Positions 35,498 to 43,867 are shown, counted from the first letter of the stretch. The stretch is 64,000 nucleotides of DNA from Pseudomonas vlassakiae (GCF_014269035.2 NZ_JABWRP020000019.1:29895-93894); one strand, 5' to 3'. Translations and numbers: made by a program. Notes: generated from the sequence alone by a model not told the origin.

Positions 35498-36272
35498 TCG
35501 TGGCTCTTGCAAGTACAGCGCCGTGCTCGGCGCCGACGGGGTCGGCCTGGGTCGCTCGTGCGGCAACCAAATGCAGTGGCTTGGCAGCCGCGCATTCACC
35601 TGCGATGCCGCGCAACCGGCCTGGGAAGCGGCCTTGCAAGCCTTGGCTGCACTGCTTGCCGAACACGCCGTCAAGAGCGCCCCGTTGCGCGTGCTGCTGT
35701 CGGCCCGTTACAGCCGCTTCTGCCTGGTGCCGTGGAGCGATGCCATCGGCCAGCCTCGCGAGCTGGATGCCTACGCCCGGGCCTGCTTCGAGCAGCTCTA
35801 CGGCCAGTCGCTCGGTGACTGGCGCATCGTCCTTTCGCCGGAGCCCGCCGGGGCCGCACGTATCGCCACCGCGCTGCCAGAAGCCCTGCTGCTGGGGCTG
35901 CAGAGCCTGGGGCGGGACAGCCGCTTGAGCCTGCGCTCGGTGCAGCCCTACCTGATGGCTGCCTACAACCGCTGCTCGGCGCAGCTGGAGCAGGGCGACT
36001 TCCTGTTCGTGCTCGCCGAACCCCGCCGCAGCGTGCTGCTGCTGGCCGCTGGCGGTGCCTGGCAACAGGTGCTGGCCCAAGGCTGCGCTGACAGCGACCA
36101 GGCCCTGCAGGCACTGATCGAACGCACCTGTGAGCTGTACGGCGAGCGACTGCCACGGGTGTACCTGCATGCCGCAGGGCGCGGCGACGTACCGCAACTG
36201 GCGGCCGTGCAGTTGTGCCAGCCGGCTGGCGACAGCGACCCGCTGTGCGCCATGTGGCAGGCGGTGGCCTGA
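35481..36272 (+). CDS. PilM/MshI-like assembly protein
   Basis: 263-residue cytoplasmic protein, weakly conserved. Position (after the ATPase, before PilN- and PilO-like genes) and segments such as LRVLLSARYSRFCLVPW and SVQPYLMAAYNRC suggest the actin-like PilM/MshI/GspL-cytoplasmic role of linking the ATPase to the inner-membrane complex. The start is GTG at 35481, preceded by GAGGAG and overlapping gspE by 17 bases. Without structural comparison the PilM call remains tentative. Confidence 0.65.
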   Translation: MSHSSDRGSCKYSAVLGADGVGLGRSCGNQMQWLGSRAFTCDAAQPAWEAALQALAALLAEHAVKSAPLRVLLSARYSRFCLVPWSDAIGQPRELDAYARACFEQLYGQSLGDWRIVLSPEPAGAARIATALPEALLLGLQSLGRDSRLSLRSVQPYLMAAYNRCSAQLEQGDFLFVLAEPRRSVLLLAAGGAWQQVLAQGCADSDQALQALIERTCELYGERLPRVYLHAAGRGDVPQLAAVQLCQPAGDSDPLCAMWQAVA

Positions 36273-36273
36273 C

Positions 36274-36816
36274 ATGCGCCGCCTCGACCTGGAATTTCAG
36301 CCCCGTCGCAGCGGCCCGTTGGCCTGGTCGCTGCTGGCCCTGGGCGCAGTCGCAGTCGCCGGGCTGGTGCTGGTGCACCAGCAGCTGCAGGCCGAGCAGG
36401 CAGACCTGGAAACCCAGCTGCACAGCCTGGAACTGCAACTGGGCCGCCGCCCGGCCCCGGTCGCCCCGCAGAACAGCGCCGCCAGCCGCGAACAGGCCGA
36501 ACGCCTGGCGCAGATGCGCAGCGTCTCGCAGCAACTGCAACGGCCCTGGCAACAGCTGTTCGCCATGCTCGAAGCGCAGCCACAGGACGACGTGGCACTG
36601 CTGACCCTGACCCCGGACGCGCGCAAGGGCCAGGTGCGCATCACGGCCGAGGCCCGCAACCTGGAAGCGATGCTGCAGTACCACCAACGCCTGGAGCAAA
36701 GCGACGCGCTCAGCGATGTCTCGCTGCTCAACCACGAAGTGCTGGCCGGGCAACCCGAGCACCCGGTGCGCTTCAACCTTACTGCGACCTGGGAGATTGG
36801 CCATGCGCGTCCCTAG
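36274..36816 (+). CDS. PilN-like inner-membrane assembly protein
   Basis: 180-residue bitopic membrane protein with a short cytoplasmic N-terminus (MRRLDLEFQPRRSGP), one transmembrane helix (about residues 17-36), a periplasmic coiled coil rich in Gln/Glu, and a small ferredoxin-like domain (VRITAEARNLEAMLQYHQRLEQ). This matches PilN/GspL-periplasmic architecture. ATG at 36274 comes just after the PilM-like stop. It overlaps the next gene by 14 bases. Confidence 0.78.
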   Translation: MRRLDLEFQPRRSGPLAWSLLALGAVAVAGLVLVHQQLQAEQADLETQLHSLELQLGRRPAPVAPQNSAASREQAERLAQMRSVSQQLQRPWQQLFAMLEAQPQDDVALLTLTPDARKGQVRITAEARNLEAMLQYHQRLEQSDALSDVSLLNHEVLAGQPEHPVRFNLTATWEIGHARP

Positions 36817-37354
36817 TCTGATCATTCATGAGCAACTGCGCCGCATCGGACCGGTCGGCCTGGGCGCCGCCGCCGTCGCCGTGCTCGCCGTCGGTGTCGC
36901 CATGCTTGGCGTAGCCCCCGAGTGGCAGGCCGTGCGCGAACTGCGTGCCAGCGAAGCGGATGCCAGCGTGCAGGTCGAACGGGTCAAGCGCGGCGAGCTG
37001 AAGATTGCCGTCAAGCCCGAGCAACAGGCGCTGGACAGCCTGCGCCAGCAACTGCCCGGGCAGCCTGAAGCGAGCGAGCTGATCGAGCGCCTGTACCACC
37101 TGGCCAGCGCCGAGCACATCAGCCTGGCGCGTGGCGAATACGCCCTGGGGGTCGATCCCAAGACCCAGCTGTCGCGCTACCAGATCATCCTGCCAGTACG
37201 TGGCAGCTACCCGCAGATCCGCGGCTTCCTGCGCGGGCTGATCGGCCAGCTGCCGACCCTGGTGCTCGAAGACCTCGAACTGCAACGCAAGACCATCGGC
37301 GATACCGAACTCACCGGCCGGGTGCGCCTGACCCTCTACCTGTCGAGGTCGTGA
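36803..37354 (+). CDS. PilO-like inner-membrane assembly protein
   Basis: 183-residue bitopic protein with one transmembrane helix (about residues 17-40), a coiled-coil stretch, then a ferredoxin-like domain (ISLARGEYALGVDPKTQLSRYQIILPVRGSYPQIRGFLRGLI). That domain is the common PilO/GspM pattern. It would pair with the PilN-like protein in the inner-membrane alignment complex. It overlaps the neighbours at both ends (14 bases upstream, 1 base downstream in a TGATG arrangement). Confidence 0.8.
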   Translation: MRVPSLIIHEQLRRIGPVGLGAAAVAVLAVGVAMLGVAPEWQAVRELRASEADASVQVERVKRGELKIAVKPEQQALDSLRQQLPGQPEASELIERLYHLASAEHISLARGEYALGVDPKTQLSRYQIILPVRGSYPQIRGFLRGLIGQLPTLVLEDLELQRKTIGDTELTGRVRLTLYLSRS

Positions 37355-37863
37355 TGAATACACAACGCGCAGTGATATGGGTCGGGTTCCTGGGCGTGTC
37401 GGCAGCGCTGGCATGGGCGCCGGGGCACTGGTTCAACCAGGAAGACAGCGTCGCACCTTTCGCGGGCAAGCCCGCTCCCACAAGGTCGGCGTCGCATGCG
37501 CAACCTGTGGGAGCGGGTGAGCCGGCGAAAGGGCCGGAACAGGCCTCCAGAGATCTGTTCCCACCCCAGCAATGGACCAAACCACAAACCTTGGCCACCG
37601 TCACCGAGCAACCCATAGCCGCCGCGCCCGTGGTAGCCGCAACCCCAACCGCCCCGGCGCTGCCGTTCCAGTTCGTCGGCCGCATGGGCGACCGCGACGA
37701 CCTGCAGATCTTCCTGCAGAGCGGCGAAAAGCTCTACGTCGTGCGCAAGGGCGACGTGATCGACAGTACCTATCGCCTCGACAGAGTCTCGGCCAATGAG
37801 CTGGACCTGGTTTATCTGCCTTTGCATCAGTCACAGACCTTGTCTGTAGGGAGCGCACCATGA
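37354..37863 (+). CDS. PilP/GspC-like periplasmic linker protein, interrupted by a REPIN
   Basis: 169-residue bitopic protein: an N-terminal membrane helix (AVIWVGFLGVSAALAWAPG), a Pro/Ala-rich linker, and a small C-terminal beta domain (FQFVGRMGDRDDLQIFLQSGEKLYVVRKGDVIDSTYRL) of the PilP/GspC HR type, which contacts the secretin. About 26 residues of the linker (near residues 35-60) are encoded by a REPIN at 37456-37532, an unusual in-frame read-through of an intergenic repeat. Start and stop overlap the neighbouring genes. Confidence 0.8.
   Translation: MNTQRAVIWVGFLGVSAALAWAPGHWFNQEDSVAPFAGKPAPTRSASHAQPVGAGEPAKGPEQASRDLFPPQQWTKPQTLATVTEQPIAAAPVVAATPTAPALPFQFVGRMGDRDDLQIFLQSGEKLYVVRKGDVIDSTYRLDRVSANELDLVYLPLHQSQTLSVGSAP
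37456..37532. repeat. REPIN inside the PilP-like coding sequence
   Basis: Left arm CCTTTCGCGGGCAAGCCCGC (37456 on) and right arm ending GAGCCGGCGAAAGG (to 37532) are imperfect inverted REP sequences. Translated in frame they give the typical REP-derived peptides APFAGKPAPT and VGAGEPAKGP in the protein's flexible linker. Confidence 0.85.
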
Positions 37864-39740
37864 AGTCGTCGAAACTGTGCAAGCCTGCTCCGTTCATGCT
37901 CCTGGCGCTGTGCGTGGCCATTGCCGGCTGCGGCTCCAGCGGGGTGCGCAAGGACAGCGCCGAGCTGATGAAGGAGGGCCAGTACGAGGCCGGCATCGCC
38001 CGCCTGGAAGAGGCCCTGAGCGAGAACCCGCGCGACACGGAGCTGAACATCGCCCTGGCCCACGGCCGCCAGGCAGCGGTGGAAGCGCTGATCAGCCAGG
38101 CGGATGCCGACCGCATCCGCCACGACTTCAGCAGCGCCCGCACCGGCTACAGCAGGGTGCTGACCCTCGAGCCGAACAACCGCCGTGCCCAGGAAGGCAT
38201 CCGCCATCTGGAGCTGATCCGCACCCTCGACGAGCGTGTCGCGCTGGGCCAGGCTGCGCTGCGCCAGGGCGACCTGTTCGGCGCCGAGCGCTACATGCGC
38301 GAAGTGCTGCGCCTGGACCCACAGAACCAGAAGGGCGTGGCCCTGCGCACCGACATCGAGAACGTCCAGGCCCGCACTGCAACGCCTTACCCGCAGCTGC
38401 GCAGCAAGCTGGAGCGCCCGGTCACCCTGGAGTTTCGCGACGCCGGCCTGAAGACCATCTTCGAGGTGCTGTCGCAGGTCGCCGGCATCAACTTCATCTT
38501 CGACAAGGACCTGCGCCCGGACATGAAGGCCACCATCTTCGTGCGTGACGTGCGCATCGAGGATGCCGTGGCGCTGCTGCTGGAGCAGAACCAGTTGCGG
38601 CAGAAGATCGTCAACGACAATACCTTGCTGATCTACCCCGATTCACCGCAGAAGACCAAGGACTACCAGGAACTGGTCATGCGCACCTTCTACCTGACCA
38701 GCATCGACGCCAATACCGCGCTGAACATGGTCAAGACCATGCTCAAGACCCGTGACGTGTTCGTCGACGAACGCCTCAACACCCTGACCATGCGTGACAC
38801 CCCCGACGCCGTGCGCATGGCCGAGAAGCTGCTGCAGTCGCAGGACCAGTCCAACCCCGAAGTGGTGCTGGAAGTGGAGGTGATGGAAGTCGCCACCTCG
38901 CGCATCCTCGACCTTGGCCTGCAATGGCCCAACACCTTCGGTGTGCTGACCGACGACGGCAACCCGGTCAGCGTGCTCGACCAGCTGCGCGGCATCAACT
39001 CCAGCCGTATCAGCATCTCGCCGGCACCGCAGGCCAAGATCAATGCCCAGGACAAGGACGTCAACACCTTGGCCAGCCCGGTGATCCGCGTCAGCAACCG
39101 CGAGCAGGCGCGTATCCACATCGGCCAGCGGGTACCGATCATCAGTGCCACTTCGGTACCGTCCACCCAAGGCCCGGTGATCACCGAAAGCGTGACCTAC
39201 CTGGACGTCGGCCTCAAGCTCGAAGTGCAGCCGACGGTGCACCTGAACAACGAAGTGGCGATCAAGATTGCCCTGGAAGTGAGTAACGCCACTCCCCTGG
39301 AGGCCACCCGCCAGGGCACCATCCCGGTCCAGGTCGATACCCGCAACGCGCAGACCAGCCTGCGCCTGCACGACGGCGAAACCCAGGTGCTGGCCGGCCT
39401 GGTGCGCAACGACCACAACGCCGCCGGCAACAAGATCCCCGGCCTTGGCGACATCCCTGGCCTGGGGCGGCTGTTCGGCAGCAACAAGGACGACATGAGC
39501 AAGTCCGAGCTGGTGCTGGCGATCACCCCACGGATCGTGCGTAACCTGCCGTACCAGAGCCCTTCGGACATGGAGTTCGGCACCGGCACCGAGTCGAGCA
39601 TGCAGGTGCGCCAGGCGGCGCCGCTGCCCGTGCGTGATGTGCCAGGCGACGTGCCGAGCGATAGCCAGGACAGCGCCCCGGCGATCCAGAGCCAAGTGGC
39701 CACTGCCCCAGCCACCGTCACTGTGAGCCCACGGCCATGA
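37860..39740 (+). CDS. gspD: Secretin lipoprotein, GspD/PilQ/MshL-like
   Basis: Outer-membrane secretin forming the exit pore, 626 residues. The signal peptide ends in a lipobox (AIAGC, Cys24), so it is a lipoprotein. Tetratricopeptide-like repeats follow (about residues 30-170), then secretin N domains (VTLEFRDAGLKTIFEVLSQVAGINFIFDK) and the secretin core, with RVPIISATSVPSTQG and the closing motif KIPGLGDIPGLGRLFGS. The TPR extension may replace a separate pilotin such as PilF. ATGA overlap with the upstream gene; 4-base overlap with the first pseudopilin. Confidence 0.92.
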   Translation: MKSSKLCKPAPFMLLALCVAIAGCGSSGVRKDSAELMKEGQYEAGIARLEEALSENPRDTELNIALAHGRQAAVEALISQADADRIRHDFSSARTGYSRVLTLEPNNRRAQEGIRHLELIRTLDERVALGQAALRQGDLFGAERYMREVLRLDPQNQKGVALRTDIENVQARTATPYPQLRSKLERPVTLEFRDAGLKTIFEVLSQVAGINFIFDKDLRPDMKATIFVRDVRIEDAVALLLEQNQLRQKIVNDNTLLIYPDSPQKTKDYQELVMRTFYLTSIDANTALNMVKTMLKTRDVFVDERLNTLTMRDTPDAVRMAEKLLQSQDQSNPEVVLEVEVMEVATSRILDLGLQWPNTFGVLTDDGNPVSVLDQLRGINSSRISISPAPQAKINAQDKDVNTLASPVIRVSNREQARIHIGQRVPIISATSVPSTQGPVITESVTYLDVGLKLEVQPTVHLNNEVAIKIALEVSNATPLEATRQGTIPVQVDTRNAQTSLRLHDGETQVLAGLVRNDHNAAGNKIPGLGDIPGLGRLFGSNKDDMSKSELVLAITPRIVRNLPYQSPSDMEFGTGTESSMQVRQAAPLPVRDVPGDVPSDSQDSAPAIQSQVATAPATVTVSPRP

Positions 39741-40210
39741 AACGCCGCCAGCAGGGATTCAGCCTGATCGAAGTGGTGCTGACCCTGGCCCTGCTCGGGA
39801 TGCTCGCGAGCATGGCTGCACCGTTGACCGAGACGGTGGTGCGCCGTGGCAAGGAGCAGCAGCTGCGCGAGGCGCTGTACCAGATCCGCGACGCCATCGA
39901 CGCCTACAAGCGCGCCTTCGACGCCGGCTACATCGAGAAGCGCCTGGATGCCAGCGGCTACCCGCCGAACCTGCAGGTGCTGGTCGACGGCGTGCGCGAT
40001 GTGCGCAGTGCCAAGGGCGCCAAGTTCTACTTCCTGCGGCGCATTCCCCACGACCCGCTGGTGGCGGCCAGGAACGAGGACGAAGGCGGTTGGGGCCTGC
40101 GTGCGTACGCCAGCAGCCCGGACAACCCGCGTGAAGGCGAGGACGTCTTCGACGTGTATTCCAAGGCCCGCGGCAAAGGCCTCAACAACATCCCTTACGG
40201 GCAATGGTGA
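39737..40210 (+). CDS. Pseudopilin (GspG-like), first
   Basis: 157-residue prepilin-like protein. The type III signal is RRQQG|FSLIEVVLTLALLGMLAS, with cleavage before Phe and Glu at position +5. A C-terminal GspG-like domain follows, with YPPNLQVLVDGV and the IPHDPLV...GGWGLRAYAS calcium-loop region found in major pseudopilins. It needs a prepilin peptidase encoded elsewhere. Likely the major pseudopilin of the apparatus. Confidence 0.88.
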   Translation: MKRRQQGFSLIEVVLTLALLGMLASMAAPLTETVVRRGKEQQLREALYQIRDAIDAYKRAFDAGYIEKRLDASGYPPNLQVLVDGVRDVRSAKGAKFYFLRRIPHDPLVAARNEDEGGWGLRAYASSPDNPREGEDVFDVYSKARGKGLNNIPYGQW

Positions 40211-40215
40211 CAGCC

Positions 40216-40590
40216 ATGAAGCGCAGCAAAGGCTTCACCCTGATCGAACTGCTGGTGGTGATGGCGATCATTGCCACGCTGATGACCATCGCCATGCCGC
40301 GCTACTTCAACAGCCTGGACAGCTCCCGCGAGGCCACCCTGCGCCAGAGCCTGGCGGTGCTGCGCGAAGCCCTGGACCATTACTACGGCGACACCGGCCA
40401 TTACCCGGATTCACTGGAGCAACTGGTCGAGCAGCGTTACCTGCGCAATACCCCGGTCGACCCGATCACCGAGCGCAGCGACGCCTGGCAGCTGGTGCCA
40501 CCGCCCGAAGGCGTGGCCGGCGGCGTCGCCGATATCAAGAGCGGTGCCACAGGGAGGGCGCGTGATGGCAGCCTGTTCGCCGAATGGTAA
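40216..40590 (+). CDS. Pseudopilin (GspG-like), second
   Basis: 124-residue pseudopilin with the signal KRSKG|FTLIELLVVMAIIATLMTIAMPRY (Glu +5 present). A short GspG-type C-terminus follows: HYYGDTGHYPDSLEQLVEQRYLRNTPVDPIT and SDAWQLVPP. The start is ATG at 40216; an in-frame ATG at 40204 overlaps the previous stop. It overlaps the third pseudopilin gene by 26 bases. Either of the two GspG-like proteins could be the main fibre subunit. Confidence 0.88.
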   Translation: MKRSKGFTLIELLVVMAIIATLMTIAMPRYFNSLDSSREATLRQSLAVLREALDHYYGDTGHYPDSLEQLVEQRYLRNTPVDPITERSDAWQLVPPPEGVAGGVADIKSGATGRARDGSLFAEW

Positions 40591-41092
40591 GGCCAGCGCC
40601 GGCTTCACCTACCTGGGCGTGCTGCTGCTGATCGCGATCAGCAGCGTGGCCCTGGCCGCTACCGGCACGGTGTGGTCAAGCGTTGCCCAGCGCGAGCATG
40701 AACGCGAACTGCTGTGGGTCGGTGGCCAGTATGCCCAGGCCCTGCGCAGCTACTATCGCGCCTCGCCAGGCCTGGCCCAGTACCCCAAGGAGCTGGCCGA
40801 CCTGCTCGAAGACAACCGCTTCCCGGAGGCCAAGCGGCACATCCGCCGCCTGTACCCGGACCCGATCACCAACAGTGACGACTGGGGCCTGCTGCGTGCC
40901 ATCGATGGCCGTATCACCGGGGTGCACAGCCGCTCCGATGCCACCCCGTTCAAGCGCAGTGGCTTCGACATGCAGTTTTCCGGTTTCGAAGGTCTGGAGC
41001 ATTACAGCGACTGGCAGTTCGTTGCCGAGCAGGCCTTCAACGAAAGCGCCGGCGGCGCCCGTACCCATGCCGGCCCGGGAGACACGCCATGA
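40565..41092 (+). CDS. Minor pseudopilin lacking Glu5
   Basis: 175-residue pseudopilin with the signal ASAG|FTYLGVLLLIAISSVAL. Position +5 after cleavage is Gly rather than Glu, as expected for a tip (GspK-like) pseudopilin, which does not need the Glu5 contact. The C-terminal domain resembles GspG/GspH-type sequence (LRSYYRASPGLAQYPKELADLLEDNRFP and YPDPITNSDDWGLLR). ATG at 40565 is chosen over GTG at 40562. Its 3' end overlaps csgE by 4 bases, tying the pseudopilins to the curli genes. Confidence 0.82.
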   Translation: MAACSPNGKASAGFTYLGVLLLIAISSVALAATGTVWSSVAQREHERELLWVGGQYAQALRSYYRASPGLAQYPKELADLLEDNRFPEAKRHIRRLYPDPITNSDDWGLLRAIDGRITGVHSRSDATPFKRSGFDMQFSGFEGLEHYSDWQFVAEQAFNESAGGARTHAGPGDTP

Positions 41093-41490
41093 AATGCCTG
41101 CACGCCCTGTGCCTGAGCCTGCTGTTGGCAGCCGGGTCGCCGGGCGCAGCCATGGCCGACGCCGAGGACGAGATGAAGGGTTTCATCGTCGACAACACCA
41201 TCTCGCACATCGGCCACGACTTTTACTACTACTTCGCCGACCGCCTGCGCGCCACCAGCCGGCTGGATTTCAACCTGGTGGTACGCGAGCGCCCGGATGC
41301 CCGTTGGGGCAGCCTGGTGACCGTGGAGTTCGACCGTGACGTGCTGTACCGGCGCTTTCTGCCACCGAACGTCACGCAATTAAAAGAAGAGGCCGTCGCG
41401 GCCGCCGACCTGGTCAAGCAGGAAGTCATCCAGCGCAAGCTGCAACGGCTGCTGCAGGACACCACTGATCTGGATAGGGATGAGCTATGA
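41089..41490 (+). CDS. csgE: Curli assembly periplasmic factor CsgE
   Basis: 133-residue exported protein, signal peptide ending AMADA. The CsgE core GFIVDNTISHIGHDFYYYFAD and the later VVRERPDARWGSLVTVEFDRDVLYRRFLPP are diagnostic. CsgE caps the CsgG channel and selects curlin for export across the outer membrane. It overlaps the last pseudopilin gene by 4 bases and csgF by 4 bases, so curli export genes are translationally linked to the secretion operon. Confidence 0.95.
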   Translation: MKCLHALCLSLLLAAGSPGAAMADAEDEMKGFIVDNTISHIGHDFYYYFADRLRATSRLDFNLVVRERPDARWGSLVTVEFDRDVLYRRFLPPNVTQLKEEAVAAADLVKQEVIQRKLQRLLQDTTDLDRDEL

Positions 41491-41900
41491 ACATGTGCAT
41501 ACCCCGTTACCTTGCGGCTGGCCTGCTGTTCGGCGCCTGCGCCGTCCACGCCACCGAACTGGTGTACACCCCGGTCAACCCGGCATTCGGCGGCAACCCG
41601 TTGAACGGCACCTGGCTGCTCAACAACGCCCAGGCGCAGAACGACCATGACGACCCGGACCTGAAGGATCGCGCGTCCGCCATCAACGGGACCTCGGCCC
41701 TGGAGCGCTTCAGCAACCAGCTGGAGTCGCGGATGCTGTCGCAGCTGATGGACAACATCAGCAACGGCAAGACCGGCAGCATGGCCACCGACGCGTTCCT
41801 GATCGATGTGATCGATGACTCCGGTGCGCTGAGCATCAAGGTCACCGACCGCGCCACAGGGGAAACGTCGCTCATTGAGGTCAGTGGCCTGAACCCCTGA
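41487..41900 (+). CDS. csgF: Curli assembly surface factor CsgF
   Basis: 137-residue exported protein, signal peptide ending AVHAT. The N-terminal mature segment TELVYTPVNPAFGGNPLNGTWLLNNAQAQN is the CsgG-binding region of CsgF. The rest contains the helical neck and C-terminal domain (LERFSNQLESRMLSQLMDNIS). CsgF attaches the nucleator CsgB to the CsgG pore. It overlaps csgE by 4 bases; csgG follows after 34 bases. Confidence 0.95.
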   Translation: MNMCIPRYLAAGLLFGACAVHATELVYTPVNPAFGGNPLNGTWLLNNAQAQNDHDDPDLKDRASAINGTSALERFSNQLESRMLSQLMDNISNGKTGSMATDAFLIDVIDDSGALSIKVTDRATGETSLIEVSGLNP

Positions 41901-41934
41901 GAGGGGCGGGTCGTTTAGCTGGGGAGAGAGCACC

Positions 41935-42786
41935 ATGAAACGTCTGCTGAGCACTCTAGTGATTGTCGCCACACTTGCCGGCCTGCAAGGTTGTGGCCTG
42001 CGCGAGCCGATGCCGGCCGAGCAGGACAGCGAAACCCCGACCCTGACGCCGCGGGCCTCGACCTACTACGACCTGATCAACATGCCGCGCCCCAAGGGCC
42101 GCCTGATGGCCGTGGTGTATGGCTTCCGCGACCAGACCGGGCAATACAAGCCGACCCCGGCCAGCTCGTTCTCCACCAGCGTCACCCAGGGGGCGGCGAG
42201 CATGCTGATGGATGCGCTGAATGCCAGCGGCTGGTTCGTGGTGCTGGAGCGTGAAGGCCTGCAGAACCTGCTGACCGAACGCAAGATCATCCGTGCTTCG
42301 CAGAAAAAGCCCGACGTGCCGGAAAACATCATGAGCGAACTGCCACCGCTGCAGGCCGCCAACCTGATGCTCGAAGGCGGCATCATCGCCTACGACACCA
42401 ACGTGCGCAGTGGCGGCGAGGGCGCCCGTTACCTGGGTGTCGACATCTCCCGCGAGTACCGGGTCGACCAGGTCACGGTCAACCTGCGCGCGGTGGACGT
42501 TCGCACCGGGCAGGTGCTGGCCAACGTCATGACCAGCAAGACCATCTACTCGATCGGGCGCAATGCGGGGGTGTTCAAGTTCATCGAGTTCAAGAAGTTG
42601 CTGGAAGCCGAGGTGGGGTACACCACCAACGAACCGGCGCAGCTGTGCGTGCTGTCGGCGATCGAGGCAGCGGTGGGGCATTTGCTGGCCCAGGGGATCG
42701 AACGGCGCCTGTGGCAGGTGGCCGGGGATCCGGGGGAGGGCAAGGCCGAGGTGGACAAGTTCCTCAGTCAGAATCAACCGCAATGA
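41935..42786 (+). CDS. csgG: Curli secretion channel lipoprotein CsgG
   Basis: 283-residue outer-membrane lipoprotein with lipobox LQGC (Cys20). The CsgG core is clear: PRPKGRLMAVVYGFRDQTGQYKP, the Phe/Tyr-rich constriction region SSFSTSVTQGAASMLMDAL, WFVVLEREGLQNLLTERKIIR, and YLGVDISREYRVDQVTVNLRAVDVRTGQVL. It forms the nonameric pore for CsgA and CsgB. Last gene of the sigma-54 operon starting at 33221. A REPIN begins 10 bases after its stop and could act as terminator. Confidence 0.96.
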   Translation: MKRLLSTLVIVATLAGLQGCGLREPMPAEQDSETPTLTPRASTYYDLINMPRPKGRLMAVVYGFRDQTGQYKPTPASSFSTSVTQGAASMLMDALNASGWFVVLEREGLQNLLTERKIIRASQKKPDVPENIMSELPPLQAANLMLEGGIIAYDTNVRSGGEGARYLGVDISREYRVDQVTVNLRAVDVRTGQVLANVMTSKTIYSIGRNAGVFKFIEFKKLLEAEVGYTTNEPAQLCVLSAIEAAVGHLLAQGIERRLWQVAGDPGEGKAEVDKFLSQNQPQ

Positions 42787-42796
42787 TTGGTCTTGC

Positions 42797-42889
42797 GGCC
42801 TTTTCGCGGGCAAGCCCACTCTCACAGGTAGGGTGTGAACTCAAGCACAGCGCTGTCCCTGCGGGAGTGGGCTTGCCCGCGAAGAGGCC
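42797..42889. repeat. REPIN after csgG
   Basis: Inverted REP arms GGCCTTTTCGCGGGCAAGCC (left) and GGCTTGCCCGCGAAGAGGCC (right) enclose a variable centre. It directly follows the csgG stop and precedes the convergent RHS gene. Confidence 0.9.
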
Positions 42890-42928
42890 AATGCAGGCGA
42901 TGAAACTCTTGAGCGGGCAGTACGGGTT

Positions 42929-43867
42929 CTAATGGGTGTTTTTCATGGGGTCCCGCAATTCGGCTATATAACGATCTACTGAGTAGATTATGTTTCCAAG
43001 GTACCTGTTGGGCATCTTGGGGAATGCCCTTCTGAGCTTGTCCATTGGATTAAGCCCTGCCAACCTGTCCTCGATCACGCTAAATCTAGCGACTCTGCTC
43101 CATTTAAGGTCCAGGTACTGAAACTTTCGGGTGTTCGTAGTGTTCCAGCTATGCAGAACAGCAGTCTCAGAGCTATTTATCCTTGGGGTTCCGCGAGAAT
43201 ACCCAAGCGGGTCCAGACTTTCAGGTAATCGTCCGGTCCTGTTAGCATAACTTTGTCTGGTTTGCGAACTTAAGGGCTGAGGATGTTTTACGCGCCACCG
43301 CTTTTGAAATCCATCGGATATACGCGGCGGCCTTCCGTGCTCACGATGCAGGTTGCCAGCAGGTCGAGAGGGCCCGGGCTGCTGTTGCTGCGGGGCGGCA
43401 GCCAAATTGACGCTCGGCGTTGGCCTATGGATCTTGACTAGTTTTGATTTGGTAGTGTGCGCAACCCTTGGATTCTGCGGCCAACGCCCATCGGGGTCAG
43501 AAAAATTGATGGGGTCTCCCGAGCAATAGGCGTAACTATTAATGCCACCCGATCCGAACGGGCTATGTTCATCGCAGGCGTAAAAACGCATAAGGGTTGG
43601 GCTATAGGCTCTGTAGCCCAATCCCAGCAGGTAGAAATGTTCATGAAAGAATTCGCCGTTGTAAAAAAGGTGGGCGATACTGGTTTGAGTACCATTCGTG
43701 TGCCCATAAGCGTTATAAAATACAGGGCTTGGTTTGTTGTCGCTGCTTGTGATGTCGGTTGTCGTGCTTCGCATAACTGCTCCATCCTTGATGGCAAGTG
43801 CAGGGAGGGTGAGCGTGGTTAATAGAACTGTTTTTTTACTGTGTCTACTGGCAAGAATGTCAGCCAT
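42929..43867 (-). CDS. Orphan RHS-repeat core protein with unknown C-terminal domain
   Basis: 312-residue protein. The N-terminal half has the RHS-associated core (FYNAYGH, LGLGYRAYSPTLMRFYACDEHSPFGSGG, then INSYAYCSGDPINFSDPDGRW). After that DPDG junction the sequence switches to an unrelated C-terminal domain of about 190 residues, basic and Pro/Ser-rich at first, which I do not recognise. ATG at 43867 is preferred over 43981 because related Pseudomonas proteins start in this way. There is no long RHS barrel, VgrG or clear immunity gene, so it may be a toxin-tip remnant or a stand-alone effector. Confidence 0.75.
   Translation of the reverse strand: MADILASRHSKKTVLLTTLTLPALAIKDGAVMRSTTTDITSSDNKPSPVFYNAYGHTNGTQTSIAHLFYNGEFFHEHFYLLGLGYRAYSPTLMRFYACDEHSPFGSGGINSYAYCSGDPINFSDPDGRWPQNPRVAHTTKSKLVKIHRPTPSVNLAAAPQQQQPGPSRPAGNLHREHGRPPRISDGFQKRWRVKHPQPLSSQTRQSYANRTGRLPESLDPLGYSRGTPRINSSETAVLHSWNTTNTRKFQYLDLKWSRVARFSVIEDRLAGLNPMDKLRRAFPKMPNRYLGNIIYSVDRYIAELRDPMKNTH

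Noticed and set aside
37860..39740. The secretin as PilQ of the motility type IV pilus
   Set aside because: The lipobox, TPR extension, linked pseudopilins and csg genes point to a type II/MSHA-like apparatus rather than the housekeeping pilMNOPQ locus.
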